The notes below the pieces were generated by a model, which was given only the letters and a program-made list of their open reading frames with translations, had not been told where the DNA came from and searched no databases. Of a DNA stretch of 64,000 nt, positions 51,288-61,043 are shown one piece after another. The stretch lies in the NCBI RefSeq assembly GCF_017303295.1, contig NZ_JAFKOK010000010.1, positions 62,001 to 126,000 on the forward strand, written 5' to 3'. Source of the DNA: Rhodobacter sp. NTK016B (GTDB lineage: Bacteria > Pseudomonadota > Alphaproteobacteria > Rhodobacterales > Rhodobacteraceae). Position 1 is the stretch's first letter; each line of letters begins with the position of its first letter. The position numbers and the translations under genes are program-made.

Positions 51288-52574
51288 TCAGGCCGAGGCT
51301 TTCGCCAGCGCCTGATCCAGATCGGCGATGATATCGTCGGCATCTTCGGTCCCGATTGACAGCCGCACGAGGTTCGGCGCGGCGCCTGCGGCCTTCTGCT
51401 GTTCGGGCGTCAGCTGGCGGTGCGTGGTGCTGGCCGAGTGGATGACCAGGCTGCGCGTGTCGCCCAGATTGGCCACATGGCTGAACAATTCCAGCGAATC
51501 CACCAGTTTGACACAGGCGTCATAGCCGCCCTTCAGCGTGACAGTGAACAGCGCACCGGCGCCTTTGGGGACGATTTTCTCCGCGCGCTCCTTGTAGGGC
51601 GAGCTGTCGAGACCGGCAAAGGTGACACCTTCGACCGCCGGGTGCTTTTCCAGCCACGCGGCAACCTTCGAGGCGTTGGCGACGTGCTTTTCCATGCGCA
51701 GGCTGAGCGTTTCGATGCCCATCAGCGTGTAATGCGCGGCCTGCGGGTTCAGCGTCATGCCAAGGTCGCGCAGTCCGATGGCGATGCTGAAAAAGGTGAA
51801 AGCCAGCGCGCCGAAGGTCTCGTGGAACTTCAGGCCGTGATAGGCGGGCTCGGGCTGCGACAGCGACGGGAACTTGTCCGAGGCCGACCAGTCGAACTTG
51901 CCCGAATCGATGATCGCGCCGCCGGTCACGGTGCCGTTGCCGGTCAGGTATTTGGTCATCGAATGCACGACCAGCGTCGCGCCCATCTCGATGGGCTTGG
52001 CGAGGTAGGGCGTCGCGGTGGTGTTATCGACGATCAGCGGCAAGCCGTGCTTGTCGGCGATCTTGGCCAGCGCCGGAATGTCGCTGACATAGCCGCCGGG
52101 ATTGGCGATGGTTTCGCAGAACACCGCGCGGGTATTCTCGTCGATGGCGGCTTCGACTGCGGCCAGATCGTCGGTGTCGACAAAGGTGCATTCCCAGCCG
52201 AAGCGTTTGAAGACCTGCGTGAACTGCGTGATCGTGCCGCCGTAAAGACGGGTTGAGGCGACAATGTTCTTGCCCGGCGCCATCAGCGGATACAGCGCCA
52301 TGATCTGCGCCGCGTGGCCCGACGAGGTGCAGACCGCGCCTGCGCCCCCTTCCAGCGCCGCCAGCCGCTCGGCCAGTGCCGCGACGGTCGGGTTGGTCAG
52401 GCGCGAATAGATGTAGCCCACTTCCTGCAGATTGAAGAGCGCCGCCGCGTGGTCGGCATCGCGGAAGACGTAGGCGGTGGTCTGGTAAATCGGCACCTGC
52501 CGCGCGCCGGTCGCCGGATCGGGGCGCGCGCCCGCGTGGATTTGCAGCGTGTCGAAACCGTAGTCTTGGGCCAT
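51288..52574 (-). CDS. metY: O-acetylhomoserine sulfhydrylase (aminocarboxypropyltransferase)
   Basis: 428 residues, PLP Cys/Met family, long (MetY) branch. Motifs: TLQIHAGARPDPATGARQVP, YSRLTNPTVAALAERLAALE, SGHAAQIMALYPLMAPG, and the PLP lysine in HSMTKYLTGNGTVTGG. The MetY insert LSQPEPAYHGLKFHE is present, as are SLELFSHVANLGDTRSL and GTEDADDIIADL near the end. It makes homocysteine from O-acetylhomoserine and sulfide. Start ATG 52572-52574 has GGAGGT upstream, so the longer frame to 52787 is rejected. No SAM-II riboswitch was found upstream, unlike metZ. Confidence 0.95.
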   Translation of the reverse strand: MAQDYGFDTLQIHAGARPDPATGARQVPIYQTTAYVFRDADHAAALFNLQEVGYIYSRLTNPTVAALAERLAALEGGAGAVCTSSGHAAQIMALYPLMAPGKNIVASTRLYGGTITQFTQVFKRFGWECTFVDTDDLAAVEAAIDENTRAVFCETIANPGGYVSDIPALAKIADKHGLPLIVDNTTATPYLAKPIEMGATLVVHSMTKYLTGNGTVTGGAIIDSGKFDWSASDKFPSLSQPEPAYHGLKFHETFGALAFTFFSIAIGLRDLGMTLNPQAAHYTLMGIETLSLRMEKHVANASKVAAWLEKHPAVEGVTFAGLDSSPYKERAEKIVPKGAGALFTVTLKGGYDACVKLVDSLELFSHVANLGDTRSLVIHSASTTHRQLTPEQQKAAGAAPNLVRLSIGTEDADDIIADLDQALAKASA

Positions 52575-52830
52575 CACGACCTCCCTGTCTGATGTCATCG
52601 GGTGCTGCGCGACGCTAGTGTATCGGCCCGGGGCGTACAACTGTCCTCGCGGTGCCCGCAGGCGGGCCGGGGCGGAACATTGTTGTCCTGCGCCGCTCGC
52701 TTCTTTGGACGACGTTCCGCGCTTGGCACCCATGCCGGACACTTGATCCGCTGAGGACGCGCAACGCGCGACGATGGTTCGGCGCAAGAAATCTCAACCT
52801 AGGGGGCGGGACGGATCAGGCACGCGGATC

Positions 52831-52865
52831 GAAAGAAAAAGCGCCCCGGGAAATCCCGAGGCGCC
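52831..52865 (-). terminator. Terminator about 260 bases upstream of metY
   Basis: Minus-strand stem of ten pairs with one mismatch (52864-52855 with 52850-52841), then TTTTTCTTT. Confidence 0.82.
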
Positions 52866-53065
52866 GACTTGATTGAAAAGGGATAGAATAAGTTTTGGTG
52901 ATGAAACCCGGCAAACCCGGCGTTCTTGAAAAATCTCCGTCTCAACAACTTTCGCGGCAAACCCGCTTGGATACCCGTAGGTCGGTTAACCCGGCGCAGG
53001 CGTTCAAACTTTTTCGCCCGATCCGAGATTTTTTTCTGTTCCCTGCGAAACAGCCCCCGGCGCAG

Positions 53066-53093
53066 AAAAAAGCCCCGGAGCAAGCTCCGGGGC
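53066..53093 (-). terminator. Rho-independent terminator in the 53 kb spacer
   Basis: Perfect 9-bp stem (53093-53085 with 53080-53072), four-base loop, six T on the minus strand (53071-53066). Confidence 0.9.
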
Positions 53094-53297
53094 AGGTATG
53101 GGACAGACGGCGATGCACAGGGCTGACAGAGCGGGAACGCGGGAGGCGTGGCTGGCTGTGGCAGCGGGTCTTGCAATGTCGGGCCGTGTGGCATCGCCTC
53201 TATGGGTCGCGCGAGGGGCGGACCCGGTTCAAACTTTTCCGCATTGGCATGAAGGGGGCACGACAACGCGCCAGAAAGTGGTGGATAACTGCGTAAA

Positions 53298-53325
53298 GGG
53301 CCGCCGGTCTGGAAACCGGCGGCCC
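53298..53325 (-). terminator. Terminator of the subtilase gene
   Basis: Minus-strand 11-bp GC stem (53325-53315 with 53308-53298), six-base loop, then TTTACG. Confidence 0.8.
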
Positions 53326-53359
53326 GTAGGGGGGGGGGCAGATCGATGCGGTGGCCTGC

Positions 53360-54622
53360 TCAGCAGCCGCCGTGGACCAGCCCGTAGCCGAAATCGGTAT
53401 TGCGCCCGCCCGGTCCCAGCGGCTGCACGTCCGAGCGCAGGGCCGAGCGGATCGCCGCGACCGAGCCCCGTCCCGCCGCCATCTCGCGCGCGGCAAGGGC
53501 GGTGACGATGGGCGTCGCGAACGAGGTGCCGCTGACATAGCCGCCGCCGCTTTCGCTGGCGGCGTAGATATCGACGCCGGGCGCCGCGAATTCCAGCTCG
53601 GGGCCGGTATTGGCCATCCGGAAGCGACGCCGCGCGGCATCGACGGCGGTGACCGCGATCACCTCGGGCGCGGCGGCGGGCCACGCGACGACAGGACGCC
53701 GCTCGTTCCCCGAGGCCGCGATCAGGATCGCACCCCGGCTTGCCGCCGCCCGGATCGCCACGCCCAGAGCCTCGTTCGGCGGCCCGGCGAGCGACAGGTT
53801 GATCAGGCGCACACCGTTGCTCACCAGCCGGTCGATCGCCTGCGTGATCCGCTCGACGCTGGCCATGTCATTCTCGTCCCGGGTGCTGAAGACCGAGACC
53901 GCGTACAGCTGCGCGCCCTGCGCAAACCCGGCAAGCGCGCCGGTATCGTCCTGCCCCACGAGCAGCGTCGCCACTGCGGTACCATGATTTTGCGACGGCA
54001 CCTGCCCGGTCGGCACCAGCGTCTCGTAGGTCACGTTGACCCCGCGCAACGCCGGGTGGTCGGTATTCACCGGCCCGTCAATCATGCCGATCCGCACGGA
54101 CGACGACACCCGGCAGCGCCCCGGCGCGGTATCGCCGATCAGATCGGGCGCATAGATCCGCGGGCTGCTTGCGCTCTGCGCAAAGTAATAGGCGTGCTGG
54201 ACAGCCAGAACCGAGGACGGCGCCATCCGCGACAGCGCCTCGTCGATGCGGGCGCGCGAATACTGCGTGGGCAGGATCGCCACGGTGCTGGTCTGGCCCA
54301 GCGCGTCGAGCGCGTGGACGCGCAGGACTCGCCCGCGCACGCTCTCAATCGCCGCGCGCACGGCATCGGCATCGCCCTGCGGCCCGACAACGATCCATTC
54401 CGGCTGACCGTTGGGCGTGGTGAGAATCCGTACCGGACGGCTGCGCCCTTCGCGACGCGCCGGGGCGTGGCCGATCCCGTAATCGTGGTATTCGTGCGGA
54501 ACCTCTGTCCCCGGCCCCTCGCCCCCGTCGGTCTGCGCAAGCGCGACCGGCGCCGAAAGCAATGCGGCAGCCAGAAGAACAACAAAACGGCGGATTGTTC
54601 TGGATCGCTTAATTCCGGGCAT
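53360..54622 (-). CDS. Exported subtilisin-type (S8) serine protease
   Basis: 420 residues from the ATG at 54620-54622. Signal peptide about 1-29 (RRFVVLLAAALLSAPVALAQ). A region of about 110 residues precedes the catalytic domain and has a prodomain-like look: DADAVRAAIESVRGRVLRVH, STVAILPTQYSRARIDEALS. The catalytic triad is recognisable: Asp in VRIGMIDGPVNTDHPAL (near 182), His in NHGTAVATLLVG (near 213), oxyanion Asn in LIAASGNERRP, and Ser in GTSFATPIVTALAA (near 367). The start overlaps the anti-sigma gene by 14 bases, so the protease belongs to the sigma operon. Could serve as its effector or as a regulator of the anti-sigma protein. Confidence 0.92.
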   Translation of the reverse strand: MPGIKRSRTIRRFVVLLAAALLSAPVALAQTDGGEGPGTEVPHEYHDYGIGHAPARREGRSRPVRILTTPNGQPEWIVVGPQGDADAVRAAIESVRGRVLRVHALDALGQTSTVAILPTQYSRARIDEALSRMAPSSVLAVQHAYYFAQSASSPRIYAPDLIGDTAPGRCRVSSSVRIGMIDGPVNTDHPALRGVNVTYETLVPTGQVPSQNHGTAVATLLVGQDDTGALAGFAQGAQLYAVSVFSTRDENDMASVERITQAIDRLVSNGVRLINLSLAGPPNEALGVAIRAAASRGAILIAASGNERRPVVAWPAAAPEVIAVTAVDAARRRFRMANTGPELEFAAPGVDIYAASESGGGYVSGTSFATPIVTALAAREMAAGRGSVAAIRSALRSDVQPLGPGGRNTDFGYGLVHGGC

Positions 54623-55256
54623 TCTCCACGCTCTCGACAATTCCTTCCGCTGACCGGAGGATCCCGGCCGCGTTTTCCACATCCGCGCCTTCGAGCACAT
54701 CGAGCCGATACAGGCCCAGCGCCGAGGGACCCGCGACGATTTCAAGCTCGGCATCCAGCAACACGTCCCGGATCGCGGCCTCGGTCGCGTCGGCGGCAAA
54801 CCCCACCACCAGCGCCCCGCGCGCCTCGCCCCCGGCCAGCACATAGCCCGCCGGTGCGACATTGACCTCGAAACTGGTGGGCGGGCGCATGAAATAGCTC
54901 TGCGCGACGATGCCCAGCACCGCCACCGCCGCCACCGCCTGCCACAGGGTCGTGCGCGATCTGAGCTGCGCGATCACGCCCCGGCGCCCATCCGTTTCGG
55001 ACCCGGCGCGGTAATCTGCGTCGCGCACGCTCTGGCGGTCGACATCGCGCATAAGCCGCGCCAGACCGAATTCGCCGGGTGCGTTCACCTCTTCGGCCTG
55101 CATTTCGCGCCGGATGGTCGCCAGCGCGTCACGCTCGGCCGCCAGACGCGCGTCGTCGGCGACAAGCGCTTCAATCTCGGCCCGTGCTTCCGCATCAAGC
55201 GTGCCATTCACCAGAAACGGCAGATCCAGTTCGATCTCTTCCCGGGAACGGGTCAT
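54609..55256 (-). CDS. Membrane anti-sigma factor with propeptide-like outer domain
   Basis: 215 residues. A cytoplasmic N-terminal part (1-100) has the anti-sigma helix pattern LPFLVNGTLDAEARAEIEALVAD without zinc ligands. A single membrane helix lies at about 104-122 (AVAAVAVLGIVAQSYFM). An outer domain (about 123-215) follows: GALVVGFAADATEAAIRDVL, IVAGPSALGLYRLDVLEGAD and ENAAGILRSAEGIVESVENA. The last pattern strongly recalls the I9/fervidolysin-type propeptide of subtilases (VxF ... IxxLL ... GVYxxxLPxGAD ... ALRxxPxVExAE). Start ATG at 55254-55256 overlaps the sigma stop (ATGA). The next gene is a subtilase, making a regulatory interaction plausible. Confidence 0.85.
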   Translation of the reverse strand: MTRSREEIELDLPFLVNGTLDAEARAEIEALVADDARLAAERDALATIRREMQAEEVNAPGEFGLARLMRDVDRQSVRDADYRAGSETDGRRGVIAQLRSRTTLWQAVAAVAVLGIVAQSYFMRPPTSFEVNVAPAGYVLAGGEARGALVVGFAADATEAAIRDVLLDAELEIVAGPSALGLYRLDVLEGADVENAAGILRSAEGIVESVENARN

Positions 55257-55807
55257 GCAACCACTCTCCCCTGTATCCGGCCCGACAGGCAATGCAGCAG
55301 CAGCTTCTTCGCGTGATGCAGCCGCGACTTGATCGTGCCCTCGGGGACACCGGCGATCTGGGCGATCTCGGCGCAGGTCATGTCTTCGTAGAAGGCCAGC
55401 GAGACCGCGCTGCGATGATCATCCGACAGCGTGCCCATGCAGAAGCGGAGATGCTCGGCTTCCTGCTTCGCGGCGAAACCCGCATCGGCGGCCTCGGCGA
55501 CGTCGCCGGTTTCGGGCACCTCATCGGTCACCGTCACCCGCGCGCGCTTGCGATGGGCATCGATAACCTTGCGATAGGCGATTCCAAAGATCCAGGTACG
55601 CACTTGGCTTCTCCCCTCGAAGCTGGCGGCCACCCGCCATATGTCCATGAAGACTTCGTGGAGTATGTCGGCCGCCTCGTGCGGATCGTTCAATCGCGAA
55701 ACGATGAATTTGTAGACCGGGCGCTCATAGGCACGATACAGCGCGGCCAGGGCCTGCTTGTCCCCCTGCCCGACCTGCTGAACCAGAAAATGATGGTTCT
55801 CGCTCAT
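55253..55807 (-). CDS. ECF RNA polymerase sigma factor
   Basis: 184 residues. Region 2: [57 protein letters not shown]. Region 4: [44 protein letters not shown]. It is distinct from EcfG at 13 kb in the linker and helix -10 reader. It heads an overlapping sigma / anti-sigma / protease operon and probably autoregulates; a GTC/CGTC-containing -10-like word lies about 30 bases before the start, but no clear partner -35 was identified. Confidence 0.93.
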   Translation of the reverse strand: MSENHHFLVQQVGQGDKQALAALYRAYERPVYKFIVSRLNDPHEAADILHEVFMDIWRVAASFEGRSQVRTWIFGIAYRKVIDAHRKRARVTVTDEVPETGDVAEAADAGFAAKQEAEHLRFCMGTLSDDHRSAVSLAFYEDMTCAEIAQIAGVPEGTIKSRLHHAKKLLLHCLSGRIQGRVVA

Positions 55808-55888
55808 GTGCCAACGCGCCTTTGATCAATGCGTCGGACGCTACACCAGGATCGGGACACAGGGAAGCACCCAGCCGCCCGCGAACAC

Positions 55889-56695
55889 TCATGCTTTGGC
55901 AAAGCTCACGGAAACCGACCCGAAGCCTCCGAAATCGGCATCGAAGACACTTCCGGGGGGCGCTTCGACGGGGCGCACGAAGGATCCCGACAGCACCACT
56001 TCGCCCGCCTGCAGCCCCTCGCCATACTGCGCCAGCCGCCTTACCAGCCAGACGATGCCCGTGACCGGATCGTCCAGCACGCCCGCGCCCAGCCCGGTTT
56101 CCTCGACCACGCCGTCGCGCTTCACGATCGCCCCCGCCCAGCGCAGATCGATGTCGCGCGGATCGTGGCGCTGACGGCCCAGCACGATCCCCGCATTGGC
56201 GGCATTGTCGCTGATCGTATCGGTAATGACCCGCGCCCGCCCCGTGGCCGGATCTGCGCGCAGGATGCGGGTGTCGAGGATCTCGAGCGACGGCGCCACC
56301 GCCTCGGTCGCATCGAGCACCGCCTCGCGCGTGACATCGGCGCCCGACAGGGGGGCCTTCATAACAAAGGCAATTTCTGCCTCGATGCGCGGCTGGATGA
56401 AACGCCCCGCAGGGATCTCGGCGCCGTCCTCGAACAGCATGTCATCGAACAACACGCCCGAATCCGGCGTGTCGATCTTCAGCGCATCCTGCATGGCGCG
56501 GCTGGTCAGACCGATCTTCCAGCCGATCACCGTCCGCCCCGCGGCCTTCCTGTGCGCCACCAGCGCCGCCTGCACGGCATAGGCATCGTCCAGATCCATG
56601 CCGGGATGGGCCAGCGACAACAGCCCGATCTGGCGCCCATCGCGCTCGGCCTCGAACAGCGCGCGCCCAGCGGCCTTGTGCTCGTCCGGCGTCAT
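55889..56695 (-). CDS. hpaH: 2-oxo-hept-3-ene-1,7-dioate hydratase
   Basis: 268 residues, FAH-fold hydratase of the HpaH/MhpD group. It adds water to 2-oxohept-3-enedioate in the homoprotocatechuate pathway. Motifs: [49 protein letters not shown] (acidic metal ligands), SLEILDTRI and [12 protein letters not shown]. End: [19 protein letters not shown]. Start overlaps the hpaG stop (ATGA). Last gene of the operon; 81 bases then separate it from the sigma gene, also minus strand. Confidence 0.94.
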   Translation of the reverse strand: MTPDEHKAAGRALFEAERDGRQIGLLSLAHPGMDLDDAYAVQAALVAHRKAAGRTVIGWKIGLTSRAMQDALKIDTPDSGVLFDDMLFEDGAEIPAGRFIQPRIEAEIAFVMKAPLSGADVTREAVLDATEAVAPSLEILDTRILRADPATGRARVITDTISDNAANAGIVLGRQRHDPRDIDLRWAGAIVKRDGVVEETGLGAGVLDDPVTGIVWLVRRLAQYGEGLQAGEVVLSGSFVRPVEAPPGSVFDADFGGFGSVSVSFAKA

Positions 56696-57552
56696 TCGTC
56701 CACCACCCCGTTTCGCAGCACACCGATGCCCGCGACCTCGATCTCGACCACATCGCCGGGCACAAGGTATTTCGGCGGATCGAACCGCGCGCCCGCGCCG
56801 GTGGGGGTGCCGGTGACGATCATGTCGCCGGGCTCGAGCGTGGTGAAGGTCGAGATATAGGCGATCTCTTCGCGGATCGGGAACATCATCCGGCTCAGCA
56901 CATCATCCTGCCGGACCTCGCCATTCACCCGTGTGACGATCCGCGCCTCGTCCAACTGCGCGGGATCGTCGAATGGCACCAGCCACGGCCCGATCGCACC
57001 CGACTTGTCCCAGTTCTTGCCCTGCGTGACATTGAATTTCGCATGCCGCACCCAGTCGCGGATCGTGCCCTCGTTGCACAGCGTCAGCGCGGCGATATGG
57101 TCGTACGCATCCTCCGCCGCGATCCGCCGCCCGCCCTTGCCGATCACCACGACAACCTCGCCCTCGTAATCCAGCGTATGGTTCTCGGGCGGGCGCATCA
57201 GCGGCTCGCCGTGCCCCGTGAAGCTCGACGGGAAGCGCGGGAAGAGCGACATGTATTTCGGCTGGGACGAGCCATCCTTGTATTCGGCATTGCGGTCGGG
57301 GAAGTTGACCCCCACACACAGGATCTTGCCGGGATCGGGCACCGGAACGGCATAGGTGAACTCGCCCTCGGGATGCGTCACCGCCCGCCCCGCGCCCGCC
57401 TTGACCAGATCGCCCAGCGCGCCCGCCGCGATCACATCCTTCAGCGTCGCCCATTGCGGAAATTCGTCAGACAGCGCGACGAAACCGCCCTGCGCCATCA
57501 GCCCGTAGACCTGCCGCCCCCCGGCCTCCACCGTCGCGATCCGTGCTTTCAT
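56692..57552 (-). CDS. hpaG: HpaG-type FAH-family decarboxylase/isomerase
   Basis: 286 residues. In the homoprotocatechuate pathway HpaG decarboxylates 5-oxopent-3-ene-1,2,5-tricarboxylate and isomerises the product. Motifs: KILCVGVNFPDRNAEY, MSLFPRFPSSFTGHGEP, LDYEGEVVVVIGKGGRRI (metal Glu pair), GTIRDWVRH, GKNWDKSGAIGPWLV and TGTPTGAGARFDPPKYL. E. coli HpaG is a tandem duplication of about 430 residues; here there is one FAH domain with its N-terminal arm, so the two activities may be merged or lost. The start codon and GGAG ribosome site lie inside a short dispersed element (57550-57580). Confidence 0.88.
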   Translation of the reverse strand: MKARIATVEAGGRQVYGLMAQGGFVALSDEFPQWATLKDVIAAGALGDLVKAGAGRAVTHPEGEFTYAVPVPDPGKILCVGVNFPDRNAEYKDGSSQPKYMSLFPRFPSSFTGHGEPLMRPPENHTLDYEGEVVVVIGKGGRRIAAEDAYDHIAALTLCNEGTIRDWVRHAKFNVTQGKNWDKSGAIGPWLVPFDDPAQLDEARIVTRVNGEVRQDDVLSRMMFPIREEIAYISTFTTLEPGDMIVTGTPTGAGARFDPPKYLVPGDVVEIEVAGIGVLRNGVVDE

Positions 57553-57580
57553 CTTTAATCTCCAAATATCCTCGGGGGTG
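57550..57580 (-). repeat. Dispersed element copy containing the hpaG start
   Basis: Minus strand: ACCCCCGAGGATATTT, GGA, GATTAAAGATG. The ATG is the hpaG start and GGAGA its ribosome site. Near-identical to 32072-32103. Confidence 0.65.
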
Positions 57581-57649
57581 GCCGGAGGGGGCAGACGGCC
57601 CCCTTCGGCGCGGCGAGCGCGAGGGGGCGCGCAGCCCCCTCGCCCGACG

Positions 57650-58630
57650 TCACGGGGCCACGATCGGCTGCGCCTTCAGCGCCGACGCCACCAACTGTGC
57701 GCCCTCGAAGACGGATCCTTCCTCGAACCACGACCGCGGCGCGGGGGCGCCCCACAGGGTCTGGCGCTGCGGGTCCTTCAGATCCCACTTGATCGGCTCC
57801 AGATCCGGGTCGACCGTCATGTAATCCGAACAATAGATCTCGATCCGGTGTCCGTCGGGGTCGCGGATATACAGGAAAAACGCGTTCGAGATCCCGTGCC
57901 GCCCCGGACCGCGCTCGATATTGCCGACATAACCGGTGGTTGCCATCAGGTCCAAAAGGTCGATGATGTTCAAGGGCGTCGGCACCCAGAAGGCCGTGTG
58001 GTGCAGCCGCGGCCCGGTGCCGTTGGTGAAGGCCACATCATGCACGCCGCCCTTGCGGTGCATCCAGGCGGCCCAGCATTTCCCGGTCTCGGCATCCTCG
58101 GTATATTCCGTCACCCGGAAACCGATCGAGTTGTAGAACGCGACAGAGGCGTCGACATCCGACGAGAACATGTTGAAATGGTCGATCCGGAGCGGCTTCA
58201 CCCCCCGGTAGAGCTTGTATTGCTGATGGATCGGCGGCAGGCGGTCCATGCGGCAATAGAATTCCAGCGGGATGCCGAATGGATCACGCGTGCGGAAGGT
58301 CCGGCCGAGAAAGGGTCGCTCGACCCAGTCGACGCCAAGCCCCTGCGCCTCGAACCAGGCTGCGGCCTTGTCGAGTTCCTGCTCGTCGAAGACCTTGAAG
58401 CCCAGACCGCCGACATACGCGGTGTCGGATTGCACCAGCGCGATGCAATGGTGGCCGCGCTCCTCCATCGCCCGCAGATAGATGATGCGATCATCCTCGT
58501 CGGTGACCTGCAGGCCCAGCGTGTCGACATAGAAGGCCCGCGAGGCCGCAAGATCGGTCACGCCGTATTCCACATGGCTCAGGCGGACGATGTTGAAGGG
58601 CGGGTAGAGATTGGGTTCGGGGATCGGCAT
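57650..58630 (-). CDS. Homoprotocatechuate 2,3-dioxygenase, extradiol type I (VOC)
   Basis: 326 residues, two vicinal-oxygen-chelate modules. Cleaves 3,4-dihydroxyphenylacetate next to the diol. The first module (10-135) carries LSHVEYGVTDLAASRAFYVD. In the second (about 148-265), metal ligands are His in LRIDHFNMFSSDVD, His in PRLHHTAFWVPTP and Glu in GHRIEIYCSDYM. It matches the Brevibacterium-type enzyme. The same operon also encodes the unrelated LigB-type enzyme 10 bases upstream, so one step is doubly encoded. Their substrate ranges may differ. Confidence 0.92.
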   Translation of the reverse strand: MPIPEPNLYPPFNIVRLSHVEYGVTDLAASRAFYVDTLGLQVTDEDDRIIYLRAMEERGHHCIALVQSDTAYVGGLGFKVFDEQELDKAAAWFEAQGLGVDWVERPFLGRTFRTRDPFGIPLEFYCRMDRLPPIHQQYKLYRGVKPLRIDHFNMFSSDVDASVAFYNSIGFRVTEYTEDAETGKCWAAWMHRKGGVHDVAFTNGTGPRLHHTAFWVPTPLNIIDLLDLMATTGYVGNIERGPGRHGISNAFFLYIRDPDGHRIEIYCSDYMTVDPDLEPIKWDLKDPQRQTLWGAPAPRSWFEEGSVFEGAQLVASALKAQPIVAP

Positions 58631-58640
58631 CGGGAACTCC

Positions 58641-59492
58641 TCAGACCGGGAAAATCACGTTGACCTGTCCGGTACCGGACGACGGGAAATAGGGGGTCAC
58701 GATCTCGCACTGGCCGGTATAGTCATCCCAGCCCAGCGCGCCATACAGCATCGCCGTATCGTGCATCGCGCCTTCGCCTGAGCAATGATGCGCGTAATCG
58801 CCCAGCATTTTCAGGAACGTGGCGTGATCACCGCGCTGCCACATCTCCAGCACCATCAGATCCACCTGCCGGTTGAATTCCGAGCTGATGGTGAAGGTGC
58901 CGTTATTGGGCGCGTATTCCTTGTTCGACCAGATCTTGTGGCTGAGCGAGCCCGAAGCGACCAGCATCACGCGGCTGTCGCTGTCTTCGATCGCTTTGCG
59001 GATCGCCTGTCCCAGCACCCGGCTTTCGTCATGGCCATGCACCGTGCAGAAAGCCGCGACCGAGACGACCTTCATGTCATGCTCGCGCGCCATGAAGCTC
59101 ATCGGCACCAGCGTGCCGTATTCCAAGTCCAGACTGTCGAGCCGGTGCGCCAGCGTATAGACGCCCATATCCGTGGCCGTCCGGGCGATCGCTTCGCCCA
59201 AGGCCGGATTTCCCCGGTGGGAATAGGGCATGTCGCGGATGAATTGCGGGAATTCGGACGAGGTCAGCAGCCCTTCGAAATGGTCGTTGGCGTTGACGTG
59301 GTAGCCTGCATTGACCAGCCAATGCGTGTCGCAGATCACCACCGTGTCCACGCCCAGCGCCTTGGCGCGGCGCGCGATTTCCAGATGGCCGTCGATGGCC
59401 GCCTGTCGCTTGCCCTTGATCGGGCCCTCCTGTTCGGACATCTGCAATGTCGGAACATGGGTCATCTTGGCGGCGAGAACGAGGTCGCCCAT
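58641..59492 (-). CDS. hpaD: 3,4-dihydroxyphenylacetate 2,3-dioxygenase, LigB type
   Basis: 283 residues, extradiol class III. It follows E. coli HpaD end to end: LVLAAKMTHVPTLQMSEQEG, VVICDTHWLVNAGYHVNAND, HRLDSLDLEYGTLVPMSFM, SVAAFCTVHGHDESR, VMLVASGSLSHKIWSN, LGDYAHHCSGEGAMHDTAML, and terminal FPSSGTGQVNVIFPV. Metal ligands should be His in KMTHVP and DTHWLV plus a later Glu. It opens the ring of homoprotocatechuate to the CHMS semialdehyde that HpaE oxidises. Lies between hpaE and the VOC dioxygenase. Confidence 0.95.
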   Translation of the reverse strand: MGDLVLAAKMTHVPTLQMSEQEGPIKGKRQAAIDGHLEIARRAKALGVDTVVICDTHWLVNAGYHVNANDHFEGLLTSSEFPQFIRDMPYSHRGNPALGEAIARTATDMGVYTLAHRLDSLDLEYGTLVPMSFMAREHDMKVVSVAAFCTVHGHDESRVLGQAIRKAIEDSDSRVMLVASGSLSHKIWSNKEYAPNNGTFTISSEFNRQVDLMVLEMWQRGDHATFLKMLGDYAHHCSGEGAMHDTAMLYGALGWDDYTGQCEIVTPYFPSSGTGQVNVIFPV

Positions 59493-59534
59493 ATCTGTCT
59501 CCTCCCAGAGTGATCGCGCGTTTCCCGGGGGTTG

Positions 59535-61039
<1,505 letters not shown>

Positions 61040-61043
<4 letters not shown>

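Larger units (their letters stand above)
52575..53359. other. 785-base non-coding region with three minus-strand terminators
   Basis: Between the protease gene and metY, both minus. It contains terminators at 53298-53325, 53066-53093 and 52831-52865. Between them are two stretches of about 200 bases. Each carries GTTCAAACTTTT (53002-53013 and 53227-53238, plus strand) with a GACC-like word 18 bases further along the minus strand. A frame of 155 residues here crosses two terminators and is not credible. Small RNAs or a metY leader are the likely content. A run of ten G is at 53329-53338. Confidence 0.6.

Noticed and set aside
52799-53266. A 155-codon minus-strand frame in the metY/protease spacer
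   Set aside because: It runs through two strong terminators and has no conserved motif or ribosome site.
53277-53287. TTATCCACC-like word (minus strand), near a DnaA box
   Set aside because: Single site with a mismatch and no cluster; not evidence for an origin.
53329-53338. Run of ten G as a phase-variation tract
   Set aside because: It is downstream of the protease stop and its terminator, so slippage would not change a product; noted only as a curiosity.
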